Positions 26,087 through 35,547 of a stretch of DNA of 64,000 nucleotides are shown one piece after another. The DNA lies in contig NZ_CP146242.1 in the NCBI RefSeq assembly GCF_037039395.1, forward strand, positions 2,677,001-2,741,000. Reading direction: 5' to 3'. Each line of letters starts with the position of its first letter. Within the stretch, counting starts at the first letter, position 1. A model generated the notes under the pieces. The model ran no database searches. It was not told where the DNA came from and saw only the letters and a program-made list of their open reading frames with translations. The DNA comes from Agrobacterium vitis (lineage in GTDB: Bacteria; Pseudomonadota; Alphaproteobacteria; Rhizobiales; Rhizobiaceae). The position numbers and the translations under genes were made by a program.

Positions 26087-28093
26087 ATGATTTTCGTTGG
26101 GTATTTCTTTGGTCGGCTTGTTTTGCCGATGGCTTTTCTTGCCTTGTTGTCTGTATCGTCGCACGCCATGGATGTTGGTGAGGCGCGTCATCTTTTGCAG
26201 CGTCTTACCTTTGGTGCCAGTCCGGCTGAAGTGGGCGCTTTAGTGAAGCTGACACGCGAAGAGGCTGTTGATCACTTTCTCGACAGTCTTGATCATCCGC
26301 AGTTTGCCGAACCGCCACCGTTTGTTTCCCGCACAAGGCCGGATTACTGGGCGAGTGGCTGGGAAAATCGCGACATGATCTTGCAGCATGTGGCGGAGCG
26401 CGATCAGATGCAGGCGGTGTGGATCAGTCATATGATCACCACCCCTACGCCTTTTGCTGAAAGACTGGCGTTGTTCTGGCACGGTCACTTCGTATCACGC
26501 TTCGATCCTGGCCGGGTCAGCGCGCCATTCTTCGATCAGATAGCGCTGTTTCGCCGGGAAGGCGGCGGTAATTTTCGGGTGTTGCTACGGGATGTCCTGC
26601 GCGATCCGATGATGCTGACCAGCCTGGACAATGTCTGGAACACCAGCAGCCATCCCAATGAAAATCTGGCGCGCGAGCTGATGGAATTGTTCACACTTGG
26701 CATTGGACACTATGACCAGCGTGATGTGCGTGAAGTTTCCCGGGTCCTGGCGGGGCATGGCGTGGATTTCGAAGATGGCTGGCGCTATCGCTTCGCTGTC
26801 GATCAGGCAGATACCGGGGAAAAGATCGTTCTGGGCCAGCCTATTGCGCCGGGCAGTCAGGATCAGATTGATCGCCTGACCGATATTCTCCTGGCGCAGC
26901 CGCAAACAGCCGAGTTTATCGCCGGTAAATTCTATGCGGCCTTCGTCTCCATTCGCCCGAACCCCGAAGCCACCAATCGGCTTGCGGATGTCTTGCGCGA
27001 TCATGATTACGAGCTGCGTCCCTTCTTGCACGCCCTCCTGCTCAGCCCGGAGTTCTGGAGCCCGGCCAACAGGGGAGATCTGGTCAAATCACCGATCGAT
27101 CTTGTCGTTGGATTTTGCCGCAGCTTCGGTCTGAACCCGCCGGATGCGATGGTTTTGGTGACCTATCTCGACAAGCTTGGGCAGACACCGTTTATGGCAC
27201 CGTCCGTTGCCGGTTGGCGCGAGGGGACGTCCTGGCTGAACATGAAGACCCTGGTGCTTCGGCGGCTTGTGGTCTCCAGGCTATGGGATGCGATGCTGGT
27301 TGCTGATCGCATCCCAAAGCCAGGCGATCTCGCCGTCCGTTTCAGCTCGGAATTTATCATGGTGCCGACCGTGTTTACCGTGCGGGTCAATGGGGCTGAG
27401 GTCGCCACAGTCAGGCAAACCATTGGACTGGATCTGCAAAAGCAGCGCAGCCAGGGCGATAATGGCAGTTTGAAACCGATGTGGGAGACGGCGATCATCC
27501 CGGCGGAAAACCTGCCCGCGGATATCCGCAATGTGGAGATAACCCATGTTTCCAGCGATCCCGACAGCCGCCTGTTCGTCAATTGGGTCGAGGTTGCGGG
27601 ACGTCGCTATCCGCCGCAGCTTAGCCGCTGGAGTCCGTCGGATGCGCCTTGTGCGGGTGCGCCGCGTGGCATGTTCTACTGCAATGTCGGTCTGGTGTTC
27701 GATATAGCGCCTTTCGATACGCAGCAGGCGACAATCGATGACCTGCGGGCCGACCATAACAGTCACATTGAATATACCACGGCGCGCCTGCAACGAGAGG
27801 AAGTTCAGGACGCCCAGCCGCCTCTTGAACAGGCATTCGATATGATGATGGCGCGTGTTGGCGAGGGCTCTGTCAGCCGTGAGAACCTTGCCGGGCAATG
27901 GCTTCTGGCGTGGCCTGTCTTGTCTGTTCTGGCGGAAAAGCCAGCGCTCGTTCCGGCCGTTGCCCAGCCTGTCGCTCAACCGATTGCCATCACGATGCAG
28001 CCTGTCGGTAATACCGGCACTGCTGAACGAGGTGTGGCACTGATCGATCTTCTCAGGTCGATGACAACAGATCCGAAATACAACCTTAAGTAA
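26087..28093 (+). CDS. DUF1800 family exported protein with carbohydrate-binding-like insert
   Basis: About 668 residues from ATG 26087, preceded by GGGGGG nine bases upstream. It has an N-terminal signal peptide (LVLPMAFLALLSVSSHAM). The DUF1800 core is recognisable by HLLQRLTFGASPAEV, FWHGHFVSRFD and NENLARELMELFTLG. DUF1800 proteins usually have 450-550 residues. Here a beta-rich stretch at about residues 420-530 (FTVRVNGAEVATV, SRLFVNWVEVAGRRY) resembles calcium-dependent carbohydrate-binding modules and interrupts or extends the core. DUF1800 genes commonly pair with DUF1501, as here. The biochemical function of the family is not established. The insert assignment is by pattern only. Confidence 0.8.
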   Translation: MIFVGYFFGRLVLPMAFLALLSVSSHAMDVGEARHLLQRLTFGASPAEVGALVKLTREEAVDHFLDSLDHPQFAEPPPFVSRTRPDYWASGWENRDMILQHVAERDQMQAVWISHMITTPTPFAERLALFWHGHFVSRFDPGRVSAPFFDQIALFRREGGGNFRVLLRDVLRDPMMLTSLDNVWNTSSHPNENLARELMELFTLGIGHYDQRDVREVSRVLAGHGVDFEDGWRYRFAVDQADTGEKIVLGQPIAPGSQDQIDRLTDILLAQPQTAEFIAGKFYAAFVSIRPNPEATNRLADVLRDHDYELRPFLHALLLSPEFWSPANRGDLVKSPIDLVVGFCRSFGLNPPDAMVLVTYLDKLGQTPFMAPSVAGWREGTSWLNMKTLVLRRLVVSRLWDAMLVADRIPKPGDLAVRFSSEFIMVPTVFTVRVNGAEVATVRQTIGLDLQKQRSQGDNGSLKPMWETAIIPAENLPADIRNVEITHVSSDPDSRLFVNWVEVAGRRYPPQLSRWSPSDAPCAGAPRGMFYCNVGLVFDIAPFDTQQATIDDLRADHNSHIEYTTARLQREEVQDAQPPLEQAFDMMMARVGEGSVSRENLAGQWLLAWPVLSVLAEKPALVPAVAQPVAQPIAITMQPVGNTGTAERGVALIDLLRSMTTDPKYNLK

Positions 28094-28123
28094 GTTTTTC
28101 ATCGTTATAATTCGGGGGAATGA

Positions 28124-29368
28124 ATGGCTATGTTTAACAGGCATGGGTTATCGCGCCGTGAATTTGCAACATGGATGGGTCGGTGTCTTGCGGTAGGCTC
28201 AATGCCGGTGTGGGGGCCGGTATGTGCGCCCTTGTGGGCGAGGCAGGCTTTGGCGGCTGCCGGACCGGGGGCTGCCGGTTCTGCCCGCCGGGTGATTTTA
28301 CTCGAACTTTTCGGTGGCAACGATGCCCTGAATACACTGGTACCTTTCAAAGACCCGGTCTACCGGCATTTGCGCCCAACCATCGGTCTGAAAGGGGATG
28401 AGATCCTGCCACTCAATACGGAGTTGGGCTTCAATGCGGCCTGGCGACAGATGGCGGATCTTCATCACAATGGCGAAATCGCCATCATTCAGGATGTCGG
28501 CTATCCCGATAACAATCTCTCGCATTTTCAATCGGCGGAAATTTGGGCGGGCGGGTCCAGAAAAGGCATTTCCAGTGGCGGTTGGGTCAGTCAGGTCTTG
28601 CAGGCAAACCGGAAGGATGCAGGACCCTTCGATGCGGATGGCGTGGTGTTTTCAGGCAATCAGGACCTGCTTGAGGGCGACGGGATGCGCATCCTGACAG
28701 TCGATAACAAGGATGCATTGCGCAGCGGGGCTGCCGGTGCGATGGCTGACGCTGACAAGACCGACGATCACGCTGCGCTGGCCTACCTGACCCGCCTTAT
28801 GGCCGATCAGCAGGAGGTTATCGGGCGGGTTGCCGCCAGATTGAAGGGCAATAACCGTTTCGAGGCGTGGTTTACGCGGGACTATTACATGGACCCGATT
28901 GATGCCCAGACAGCTCTTTTGCTCTGGATGGTTGAACAGGATGTGAAGTCGCCACTGTTCAAGATCAGCATCGGTGGTTTCGATCAGCATTCCAATCTGC
29001 GGGGCGAGCACGAGCGTCTGCTGGCGAAGGTTCAGAGCACGCTGATGGGCCTGCGGCGCGGGCTGAAGGAGATCGGTGTCTGGAACGATACGCTTGTCAT
29101 TGCCCATTCGGAATTTGGCCGCCGACCGGCTGAAAATGCGTCTGGCGGGACCGACCATGGCTCTTGCAGCCCTATCATCATGATGGGAGGCGGGATCAAG
29201 CCTGGGCTTTATGGCAGCCGCAGCGATCTGGAAAAGCTCGACGTGGAAGGCAATCCGGTTTTCACCACTGATTTCCGCAGTGTCTACGCGTCGGTGATCG
29301 GCAATTTCTGGCGGTTTCCAACCAATCCGATTGCCGCACAGGGCTTTGCGCCCTTGGCCTTGTTCTAG
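28124..29368 (+). CDS. DUF1501 family protein with Tat signal
   Basis: A 414-residue protein beginning with a twin-arginine signal (LSRREFATWMG then a hydrophobic stretch), so exported folded. The DUF1501 (alkaline-phosphatase/sulfatase-like fold) signature is seen in LELFGGNDALNTLVP, HSEFGRRPAENASGGTDHG and ISIGGFDQHSN. The ribosome binding site GGGGGAATGA directly precedes the ATG, 30 nt after the DUF1800 stop. The DUF1800/DUF1501 pair is a conserved but uncharacterised exported unit. Context with a glycosyltransferase suggests a surface polysaccharide role. Confidence 0.87.
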   Translation: MAMFNRHGLSRREFATWMGRCLAVGSMPVWGPVCAPLWARQALAAAGPGAAGSARRVILLELFGGNDALNTLVPFKDPVYRHLRPTIGLKGDEILPLNTELGFNAAWRQMADLHHNGEIAIIQDVGYPDNNLSHFQSAEIWAGGSRKGISSGGWVSQVLQANRKDAGPFDADGVVFSGNQDLLEGDGMRILTVDNKDALRSGAAGAMADADKTDDHAALAYLTRLMADQQEVIGRVAARLKGNNRFEAWFTRDYYMDPIDAQTALLLWMVEQDVKSPLFKISIGGFDQHSNLRGEHERLLAKVQSTLMGLRRGLKEIGVWNDTLVIAHSEFGRRPAENASGGTDHGSCSPIIMMGGGIKPGLYGSRSDLEKLDVEGNPVFTTDFRSVYASVIGNFWRFPTNPIAAQGFAPLALF

Positions 29369-29415
29369 GGCTGTCAGGCTCCAAAGAGTTACCCGAATAA
29401 TTTAAGGATATTGCT

Positions 29416-31326
29416 GTGACATTGCTCTCTCCAGTTGCACCTGACGGTGCAGCCGGACAGGCTGCCGCTTTGCGCGCGCCTGTCTCGTTGCAGAATGCGC
29501 CTCTCAATACCGGTTGGTTTGATGATCAACCCTTCGATCATGCCTGTTGCGAGGGTACGGAAATTCTCGCCTGCCTGACACTCTTCAACGAGCCTGCCGA
29601 GGCGGTGGCGGGTACATTGGCCTGTCTCGCAGCCAATCAAGATATGCTGCTCAGCCGAAACAGCCCTATACAGCGGTTGGAAGTGGCCATCGTGCTGGAT
29701 GGCCGCGACCGCGTTCACCCAGAGACCGAGGCACTGTTCAACCGGCTTGGCTTCGATCTCGATTGGGGCTTTTATCTTGAGGCAGCGAGCATCGGCCAGC
29801 ATGGGTCGGATGAGGTGCAAGTTCGCGTTCAGACCCGCCATATTCCTGTGGATCGCCTGACCGGGAAAAGCGGACATCCTCTCTGCGTGCATCTGGCGGT
29901 AAAGGACCGCAACAGGGGCAAGCTGGACAGCCATGCTGTCTTCTTTCGAGATCTTGCGGAACGCCGCCAGCCAGATTTTGTCCTGCAGATCGATGCCGGG
30001 TCCCGGCCTGCTGATGATTGCCTGCCGGCATTGCTGGCGCAGATGCAACGCGAGCCGGATTGTGCAGCCCTTGCCACCAATATCGTCATGCAAGACGCGG
30101 CTTTGACCGATTGGCTGCAAAGCTGGCAACAGGCAGATTTTCTCTGGCAGAAACTATCCGATTGGCCAATTGGCAACGGTTTGGGCTATCTCGAAGTCGT
30201 GCCGGGGCAGGCCAGCCTGTTCAGAATGTCGGCCTTGAGACGCGGTAAAAACGGCGATCCTCTGGCTGCCTATTTTCGCGGGCTCTCCAGGCCGAAGAGC
30301 TTGATGGAGGCCAATCTGTTTCTCGCAGAGGATCGAATCATCGGCGCGGAAATCGTTAAAAGCCATCCTGCCTGCACCATCCGCTATCATCATGATGCCA
30401 ATCTTGTCACCGATGGCTGCATGACGATTGGCGAATTGCTGCGCCAGCGCCGCCGTTGGACAAACAGTACGCTTGTGGCGCGCCTGACGGCCATCGGCAG
30501 CCTTGCCGATCTGCTGTGGCATGGTCGCCTGACGCCTGCGCGTTGGTGTTCGATGGCGCTGGCGCTGGCCTGGACCCTGCTGCAATTGCTGGAACAATGG
30601 TTCATCCCGGCATCACTGGCCCTGCTTGTCTCCCTGACGTCAGGGGTTTGGCAAGACGAGGCGGGCCAGAGTCTGGCATGGGGAATGGCGACGGGTGTTT
30701 TGCTGTTCTGGCTTTATTGTCTGGTCAGCATGAAGGCGAGGGAGGGGGAAAGGTCTCTCAGCCGTAGGCTGCATGGCTGCTTGCATGGCCTTGGTCTTGG
30801 CATCCTGCTGGCATGCACGGTCCTGGGGTTTGCGATTTGCCTCATCAAGGTTGGTCCGGACATCCAGGTGGCGGTGCTGACGGTTGCCCTTATCCTCGTC
30901 ATGGCGGTTTTGCACCATTCGTCCCGCGGGATGTCGGATCTGCTGAGAGTGTTCGTGATCTATATTCCGTCCGCTCCCGTCGCCAACTTCTATCTGCTGA
31001 GTTATGCGCTTGCCAATTTCCACGATGTCAGTTGGGGCACCAAGGGCTTGGTCAATGACAGCAGGACTGCCATTCCGGCTGGCTGGCACCAAATGCGGTT
31101 GCGGCTTTTGATCCTTTGGGTCGTGAGCAATACAGGCTTGGTCTGGCTGGTGATGGGTGGCGTGCCGGGCGGCGCAATCAGCGTCCTGCACTATGCCTGC
31201 CTGCCGGTCGTTGGGCAGATCGCCATCGCGTCCTTGCTGCTGGTATCGGCGCGCTATCGAAATCCCGTTTCACCGTCTCCAGAGGTCACAGTCCGAGCAG
31301 ATAGCGCGCCGCATCTTCATCGATGA
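29416..31326 (+). CDS. Membrane glycosyltransferase family 2 (chitin-synthase-like)
   Basis: A 636-residue protein starting at GTG 29416. The N-terminal GT-A domain has ACLTLFNEPAEAVAGTLACL, a nucleotide-binding LQIDAGSRPADD (in place of a simple DXD), the acceptor-site ED in FLAEDRIIGAEIV and the processive-enzyme motif QRRRWTNST (residues about 352-360). These are the D, D, D, QxxRW features of chitin/cellulose/hyaluronan synthases. About six or seven transmembrane helices follow (residues 370-620). Unlike bacterial cellulose synthases there is no PilZ domain. It is 47 nt after the DUF1501 gene on the same strand. Its last 41 bp overlap the convergent SorC gene. Product polymer unknown. Confidence 0.83.
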   Translation: MTLLSPVAPDGAAGQAAALRAPVSLQNAPLNTGWFDDQPFDHACCEGTEILACLTLFNEPAEAVAGTLACLAANQDMLLSRNSPIQRLEVAIVLDGRDRVHPETEALFNRLGFDLDWGFYLEAASIGQHGSDEVQVRVQTRHIPVDRLTGKSGHPLCVHLAVKDRNRGKLDSHAVFFRDLAERRQPDFVLQIDAGSRPADDCLPALLAQMQREPDCAALATNIVMQDAALTDWLQSWQQADFLWQKLSDWPIGNGLGYLEVVPGQASLFRMSALRRGKNGDPLAAYFRGLSRPKSLMEANLFLAEDRIIGAEIVKSHPACTIRYHHDANLVTDGCMTIGELLRQRRRWTNSTLVARLTAIGSLADLLWHGRLTPARWCSMALALAWTLLQLLEQWFIPASLALLVSLTSGVWQDEAGQSLAWGMATGVLLFWLYCLVSMKAREGERSLSRRLHGCLHGLGLGILLACTVLGFAICLIKVGPDIQVAVLTVALILVMAVLHHSSRGMSDLLRVFVIYIPSAPVANFYLLSYALANFHDVSWGTKGLVNDSRTAIPAGWHQMRLRLLILWVVSNTGLVWLVMGGVPGGAISVLHYACLPVVGQIAIASLLLVSARYRNPVSPSPEVTVRADSAPHLHR

Positions 31327-32239
31327 TCAGCGCGTTGACATGACCGCCGCGAGCGGCGGCGCGAATGGCGGCGTGTTTGCGTTTGCCGCGCGCCATGCCG
31401 ATGACGACAGAAGTTTGGCGTGACGGGATCTCCATACTGGCGACGCGGCTATTGACCGGGTCGTCCAGCAGCTTGCCCTTGGCGTCGAAAATCCAGCCGC
31501 AGATTTCGCCGGTGGCACCGATGGCCAATAGATTGCGCATTTCGGCTTCCTTCAGGAACCCATCCTGAAGCAAGGGCGCGCTCAGCGTCATTTCACCGAT
31601 GCCGACGAAGGTGACATCGGATTGACTGCCCAGCGCGATGGTGGGAGCAACCAGCGGCTGGCGGTGCAAAAGGGCGCGCTCCTCTGCGCTGGAAACGATA
31701 ACCGGCAGCGGCATCGGAAAATGCAGGGCCTTCACCGCATCGGCCATGGAAAAGATCACGTTGAAATAGGCCGCCGATCCATCCGGGCTGATATTGCCGG
31801 TCAGCGAGACGATCTTGTGCTGCGGACAGTCCATATGCGGCAATTGGTCGATCATGGCGCGCAGCGTGCGGCCCGTGCCCATGGCGATGGTGAGCGGGTC
31901 CGGCCGTTTCAGCCAGCGCTCCAGTTCGGCAGCACCTGCCTCGGCAATGCCGGTCGCGGTGGCGTCCGAGCCGGGATCGGTCGGCACGACCTCAACCTGC
32001 TTCAGGCCATAGGCCTGTTTTACCGCATCGGCCAGTTCCAGGCAGACGGCAATCGGATGATCGAGGCGGACCTTGACCAGCTTTTCGGCAACCGCCAGCG
32101 ACACCAGCCGCTGGGCGCTCTGGCGGGAAATATTCATCGCCGCGGCGATCTCGTCCTGCGTGCGGCCAGCCACATAATAGAGCCAGCCGGCGCGGGCGGC
32201 GTCGTCCAGCCTGGCGTTGGAACCTGCTTTGCGTGCCAT
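31286..32239 (-). CDS. SorC/DeoR-family sugar-binding transcriptional regulator
   Basis: About 317 residues from ATG 32239, preceded by GAGG. The N-terminal HTH has YYVAGRTQDEIAAAMNISRQ and VSLAVAEKLVKVRL. The C-terminal SorC sugar-binding domain includes VEVVPTDPGSD, MGTGRTLRAMI and VGIGEMTLSAPLL. Members sense sugar phosphates and often control polyol operons; in other rhizobia such a regulator lies beside smoE. Here the DUF1800-DUF1501-GT2 cluster separates it from smoE by about 6 kb. Control of smo is therefore an inference. Confidence 0.85.
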   Translation of the reverse strand: MARKAGSNARLDDAARAGWLYYVAGRTQDEIAAAMNISRQSAQRLVSLAVAEKLVKVRLDHPIAVCLELADAVKQAYGLKQVEVVPTDPGSDATATGIAEAGAAELERWLKRPDPLTIAMGTGRTLRAMIDQLPHMDCPQHKIVSLTGNISPDGSAAYFNVIFSMADAVKALHFPMPLPVIVSSAEERALLHRQPLVAPTIALGSQSDVTFVGIGEMTLSAPLLQDGFLKEAEMRNLLAIGATGEICGWIFDAKGKLLDDPVNSRVASMEIPSRQTSVVIGMARGKRKHAAIRAAARGGHVNALIIDEDAARYLLGL

Positions 32240-32384
32240 AGAAAACCTCTTCCCTTGGTGGATGAGGTAGAGGCAAAGGGGATGAGCTGTCAATTGTTTC
32301 AGTCCGATACCGGCAGGATCGGCCTTGAACCGCATCTGCAATGAGGGCTATGAAAGTCTGACGACAGCGAATGGAGATTGGCCG

Positions 32385-33182
32385 ATGCCCGCACCCGTCA
32401 ACGGTTTCAAGCAAGCCCTTCGGCAGGACGCTGTTCTTTACGGTCTGTGGGTGGCGCTGGCCTCTGCGCATGGAGCCGAGCTTTGTGCCGGTGCCGGATA
32501 TGACTGGGTGCTGATCGATGGCGAACATGGGCCAAATGATATTCCGCTGCTTGCCGCCCAGCTTGCCGCCTCCGCCCGTCAATCCGCCCATAAAGTGGTG
32601 CGCCTGGCCGTGGGCGAGGCCTGGCTGATCAAGCAGGCGCTGGATATCGGCGCGCAGACCCTGCTGATCCCGATGGTCGATACGCCCGAGCAGGCCTTGG
32701 CTGTGGCAAAAGCCTGCCGCTACCCGCCTTTGGGCATTCGCGGCATGGGCGCCGGGCTTGGCCGGGCCTCCGATTTTGGCCGGATCGGCGATTATGTAGC
32801 GACTGCCAATGACCAGATCTGCCTGATCGTGCAGATCGAAAGCCGGCTGGCCATGACCAATCTGGAGGGGATTATCACCACCGATGGCGTTGATGCTTTG
32901 CTGGTCGGACCTGCGGATCTGGCGGCCGATCTCGGCTTTCCGGGCCGCGCCGATGTGCCGGAGGTTTACGCGGCGGTGGAGGATATTCTGCGTCGGGCCA
33001 AGGCGCTGGGCAAGCCTGCCGGAATCATGTCAACCGATCCTGTGATGATCGATCTTGCCCGAAGCAATGGCGCGCGCTTTATCGCCATCCAAAGCGATGT
33101 CGGCCTGCTGGTTGCCGCTGCCGCCAACCATTTGCGCAGCGTAAAAGGTGAGACGGGGCCGGAGACGACTGGCAATTATTGA
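32385..33182 (+). CDS. HpcH/HpaI-family aldolase
   Basis: A 265-residue class II pyruvate-type aldolase starting at ATG 32385 (GGAG upstream). Motifs are [12 protein letters not shown] with the catalytic His, metal-binding Glu in VQIESRLAM, and Asp in [16 protein letters not shown]. Family members reversibly cleave 4-hydroxy-2-oxo acids (HpaI, GarL). It is divergent from the SorC regulator, whose target it may be, and 25 nt upstream of ung, though a functional link to ung is unlikely. Confidence 0.88.
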   Translation: MPAPVNGFKQALRQDAVLYGLWVALASAHGAELCAGAGYDWVLIDGEHGPNDIPLLAAQLAASARQSAHKVVRLAVGEAWLIKQALDIGAQTLLIPMVDTPEQALAVAKACRYPPLGIRGMGAGLGRASDFGRIGDYVATANDQICLIVQIESRLAMTNLEGIITTDGVDALLVGPADLAADLGFPGRADVPEVYAAVEDILRRAKALGKPAGIMSTDPVMIDLARSNGARFIAIQSDVGLLVAAAANHLRSVKGETGPETTGNY

Positions 33183-33207
33183 CAGTCCTTACAGTGAGGA
33201 GAGACCT

Positions 33208-33915
33208 ATGGCGCAATCGACGCTTCGTCTGGAAGACAGCTGGAAAGCCGTAGTTGGCGAGGAATTCGAGCAGCCCTATATGCAGACCCTCAAGCAGTTT
33301 CTGGTCGAGGAAAAGCAGCAGGGTAAGCCGATTTTCCCCAAGGGGCCTGAGTATTTCCGGGCGCTGGATCTCACTCCCATCGACAAGGTGCGGGTGGTGA
33401 TCCTGGGCCAGGACCCTTATCACGGTGCGGGGCAGGCACATGGCCTGTGCTTTTCCGTGCGGCCCGGGGTGCGCATTCCGCCGTCGCTGGTCAATATCTA
33501 CAAGGAATTGCAGGCCGATCTCGGCATTGCCCCGGTGCGGCACGGCTTTCTCGAACACTGGGCGCGCCAGGGCGTGCTGCTTCTCAACAGCGTGTTGACG
33601 GTGGAAGAGGGCAGGGCCGGATCGCACCAGGGCAAGGGCTGGGAAAAGTTCACCGACCGGGTCATCCATGCCGTGGCCGAGCAACGTGAGCACGTAGTCT
33701 TCATCCTCTGGGGTGCTTATGCGCAGAAAAAGGCGGCTTTCGTCGATCCGGCCCGGCATCTGGTGCTGAAATCCGTGCATCCATCGCCGCTCTCGGCCCA
33801 TAACGGCTTTTTCGGCTCAAAGCCGTTTTCAAAGGCCAATGCCTATCTGGAGGCGCATGGAGAGGTCCCCATCGACTGGCAGCTTCCAGCCGATCCTGGA
33901 CAGGAACAGGCGTAA
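33208..33915 (+). CDS. ung: Uracil-DNA glycosylase
   Basis: A 235-residue family-1 uracil glycosylase starting at ATG 33208 (GAGGAGAG upstream). It has the catalytic water-activating [17 protein letters not shown] motif, LLLNSVLTV uracil-binding residues, and the minor-groove intercalation loop [18 protein letters not shown] with the conserved His and Leu-like positions. It removes uracil from DNA as the first step of base excision repair. Confidence 0.95.
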   Translation: MAQSTLRLEDSWKAVVGEEFEQPYMQTLKQFLVEEKQQGKPIFPKGPEYFRALDLTPIDKVRVVILGQDPYHGAGQAHGLCFSVRPGVRIPPSLVNIYKELQADLGIAPVRHGFLEHWARQGVLLLNSVLTVEEGRAGSHQGKGWEKFTDRVIHAVAEQREHVVFILWGAYAQKKAAFVDPARHLVLKSVHPSPLSAHNGFFGSKPFSKANAYLEAHGEVPIDWQLPADPGQEQA

Positions 33916-33957
33916 ATCGGCTTGCGGGTCGGGCATTTTTATCGATAGTCTTGCCGA

Positions 33958-34099
33958 ACAGTCTATCCAAGAATCGCCGCTGACGGGCTGCAAAAGGCAA
34001 TTTCTGCGCTTCCAGTGCTCACGTACGTTAAGTACGCTCCGCTCCGGTTCTCGAAATCACCATTTTCGCCACGTCAACAGCAATTCTTGAACAGACTGT
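33958..34099. repeat. Dispersed palindromic element, family D copy 2
   Basis: 142 bp bounded by long imperfect inverted repeats: ACAGTCTATCCAAGAATCGC at the left end, and the complement of GCAATTCTTGAACAGACTGT at the right. It shares its core with the copy at 17653 but lacks the nested palindrome, so it shows the undisrupted form. It lies between ung and the aldehyde dehydrogenase gene. It is the size and shape of a miniature inverted-repeat element. Confidence 0.72.
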
Positions 34100-34119
34100 A
34101 AACACACACCGGAGGCACT

Positions 34120-35547
34120 ATGAGCAATCATCTGAAATTCTTCATCGATGGCGAATGGGTTGATCCGGTTCATCCCGCCACGCTTGAGGTGATCGATCCC
34201 TCGACTGAAGAGGCCTATACATCGATTTCGGTCGGCTCCAAGGCCGATGTCGATAAGGCGGTGGCAGCCGCCAAGCGGGCTTTCGCCGGTTTTTCGCTGT
34301 GGTCGGTGGAAGAGCGGCTGGCGCTGCTGAAGCGGATGCTTGCCGAATACAATAATCGTTTTGAGGATATTGCCAAGGCTGTCAGCCAGGAAATGGGCGC
34401 GCCGCTCAGCTTTGCCCTGGAAAGCCAGGCCTGGGCCGGACGCGCCCATATGGAAGCGACGATTGCCGGGCTGGAGACATTCAAATTTTCCGAGCAGCGC
34501 GGCGGCACGATGGTGGTCAAGGAGCCGATCGGCGTCTGCGCGCTGATCACGCCTTGGAACTGGCCGCTGAACCAGATCGTCTGCAAGGTCGCGCCCGCCA
34601 TTGCCGCTGGCTGCACCGTGGTGCTGAAACCCTCCGAGATCGCCCCGATCAGCGGTATCATCTTCTCCGAAGTGATGGAGGCCGCTGGAACACCGAAGGG
34701 CGTCTATAATATGGTGAGTGGCAATGGCCCGGATGTCGGCCAAGTCATGGCCGGTCATCCCGATGTTGATATGGTGTCCTTCACCGGCTCCACCCGGGCC
34801 GGGATTATCGTTGCGAAGACTGCGGCGGAAACGGTGAAGCGCGTTGCCCAGGAACTGGGTGGCAAATCTGCCAATATCATCCTGCCCGATGCCGATTTCG
34901 AAACGGCGGTGCGCAAGGGCGTGCAGGGCTGTTTCGGCAATTCCGGCCAGTCCTGCGATGCGCCGACACGGATGCTGGTTCCCGCTGACCGTCATGACGA
35001 GGCGCTGACCTATGCGAAGTCCGAGGCGGAAACTTTTGTGACCGGCGATCCGCGCAGCGAAGACACCAAGCTCGGCCCTGTTGTCAGCCAGATCCAGTAT
35101 GACAAGATCCAGCGGCTGATCGAAGCGGGCATCAAGGAAGGAGCGACGCTGGTAACCGGCGGGCCGGGGCGTCCGGAAGGGTTGAATCGTGGCTATTACA
35201 TTCGCCCGACCATTTTCGGCAATGTCACCAACGACATGACTGTCGCTCGCGAGGAAATCTTCGGCCCGGTCCTGTCGATTCTGCCGTATAAAGACGAGGC
35301 CGAGGCGGTCGAGATCGCCAATGACACGGTCTATGGGCTGGCGGCCTATGTGCAATCGACCGATATTGAACATGCCCGCGACGTGGCGAAGAAGATGCGG
35401 GCCGGGTCGGTCTATCTCAACTATCCAGATTGGGACACGTTCGCGCCATTCGGCGGCTACAAACAATCCGGCAATGGCCGCGAATATGCCGATTGGGCCA
35501 TTCACGACTTCCTCGAGATCAAAGGCATCGTTGGCTGGGGCGCATGA
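34120..35547 (+). CDS. Aldehyde dehydrogenase family protein
   Basis: A 475-residue NAD(P)-dependent aldehyde dehydrogenase. It has TPWNWPLNQ (cofactor site), FTGSTRAG, general-base Glu in ELGGKSANI, and nucleophile Cys in NSGQSCDAPTRM. The usual EEIFGPVLSI motif is also present. Substrate cannot be told from sequence. It is translationally coupled (ATGA overlap) to a RidA-family gene, hinting that an amino- or imino-aldehyde pathway is involved. Confidence 0.92.
   Translation: MSNHLKFFIDGEWVDPVHPATLEVIDPSTEEAYTSISVGSKADVDKAVAAAKRAFAGFSLWSVEERLALLKRMLAEYNNRFEDIAKAVSQEMGAPLSFALESQAWAGRAHMEATIAGLETFKFSEQRGGTMVVKEPIGVCALITPWNWPLNQIVCKVAPAIAAGCTVVLKPSEIAPISGIIFSEVMEAAGTPKGVYNMVSGNGPDVGQVMAGHPDVDMVSFTGSTRAGIIVAKTAAETVKRVAQELGGKSANIILPDADFETAVRKGVQGCFGNSGQSCDAPTRMLVPADRHDEALTYAKSEAETFVTGDPRSEDTKLGPVVSQIQYDKIQRLIEAGIKEGATLVTGGPGRPEGLNRGYYIRPTIFGNVTNDMTVAREEIFGPVLSILPYKDEAEAVEIANDTVYGLAAYVQSTDIEHARDVAKKMRAGSVYLNYPDWDTFAPFGGYKQSGNGREYADWAIHDFLEIKGIVGWGA

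Noticed and set aside
34057..35505. Long minus-strand open frame of 482 codons opposite the aldehyde dehydrogenase
   Set aside because: It shadows a well-conserved gene, lacks a ribosome binding site and its composition is typical of antisense frames.
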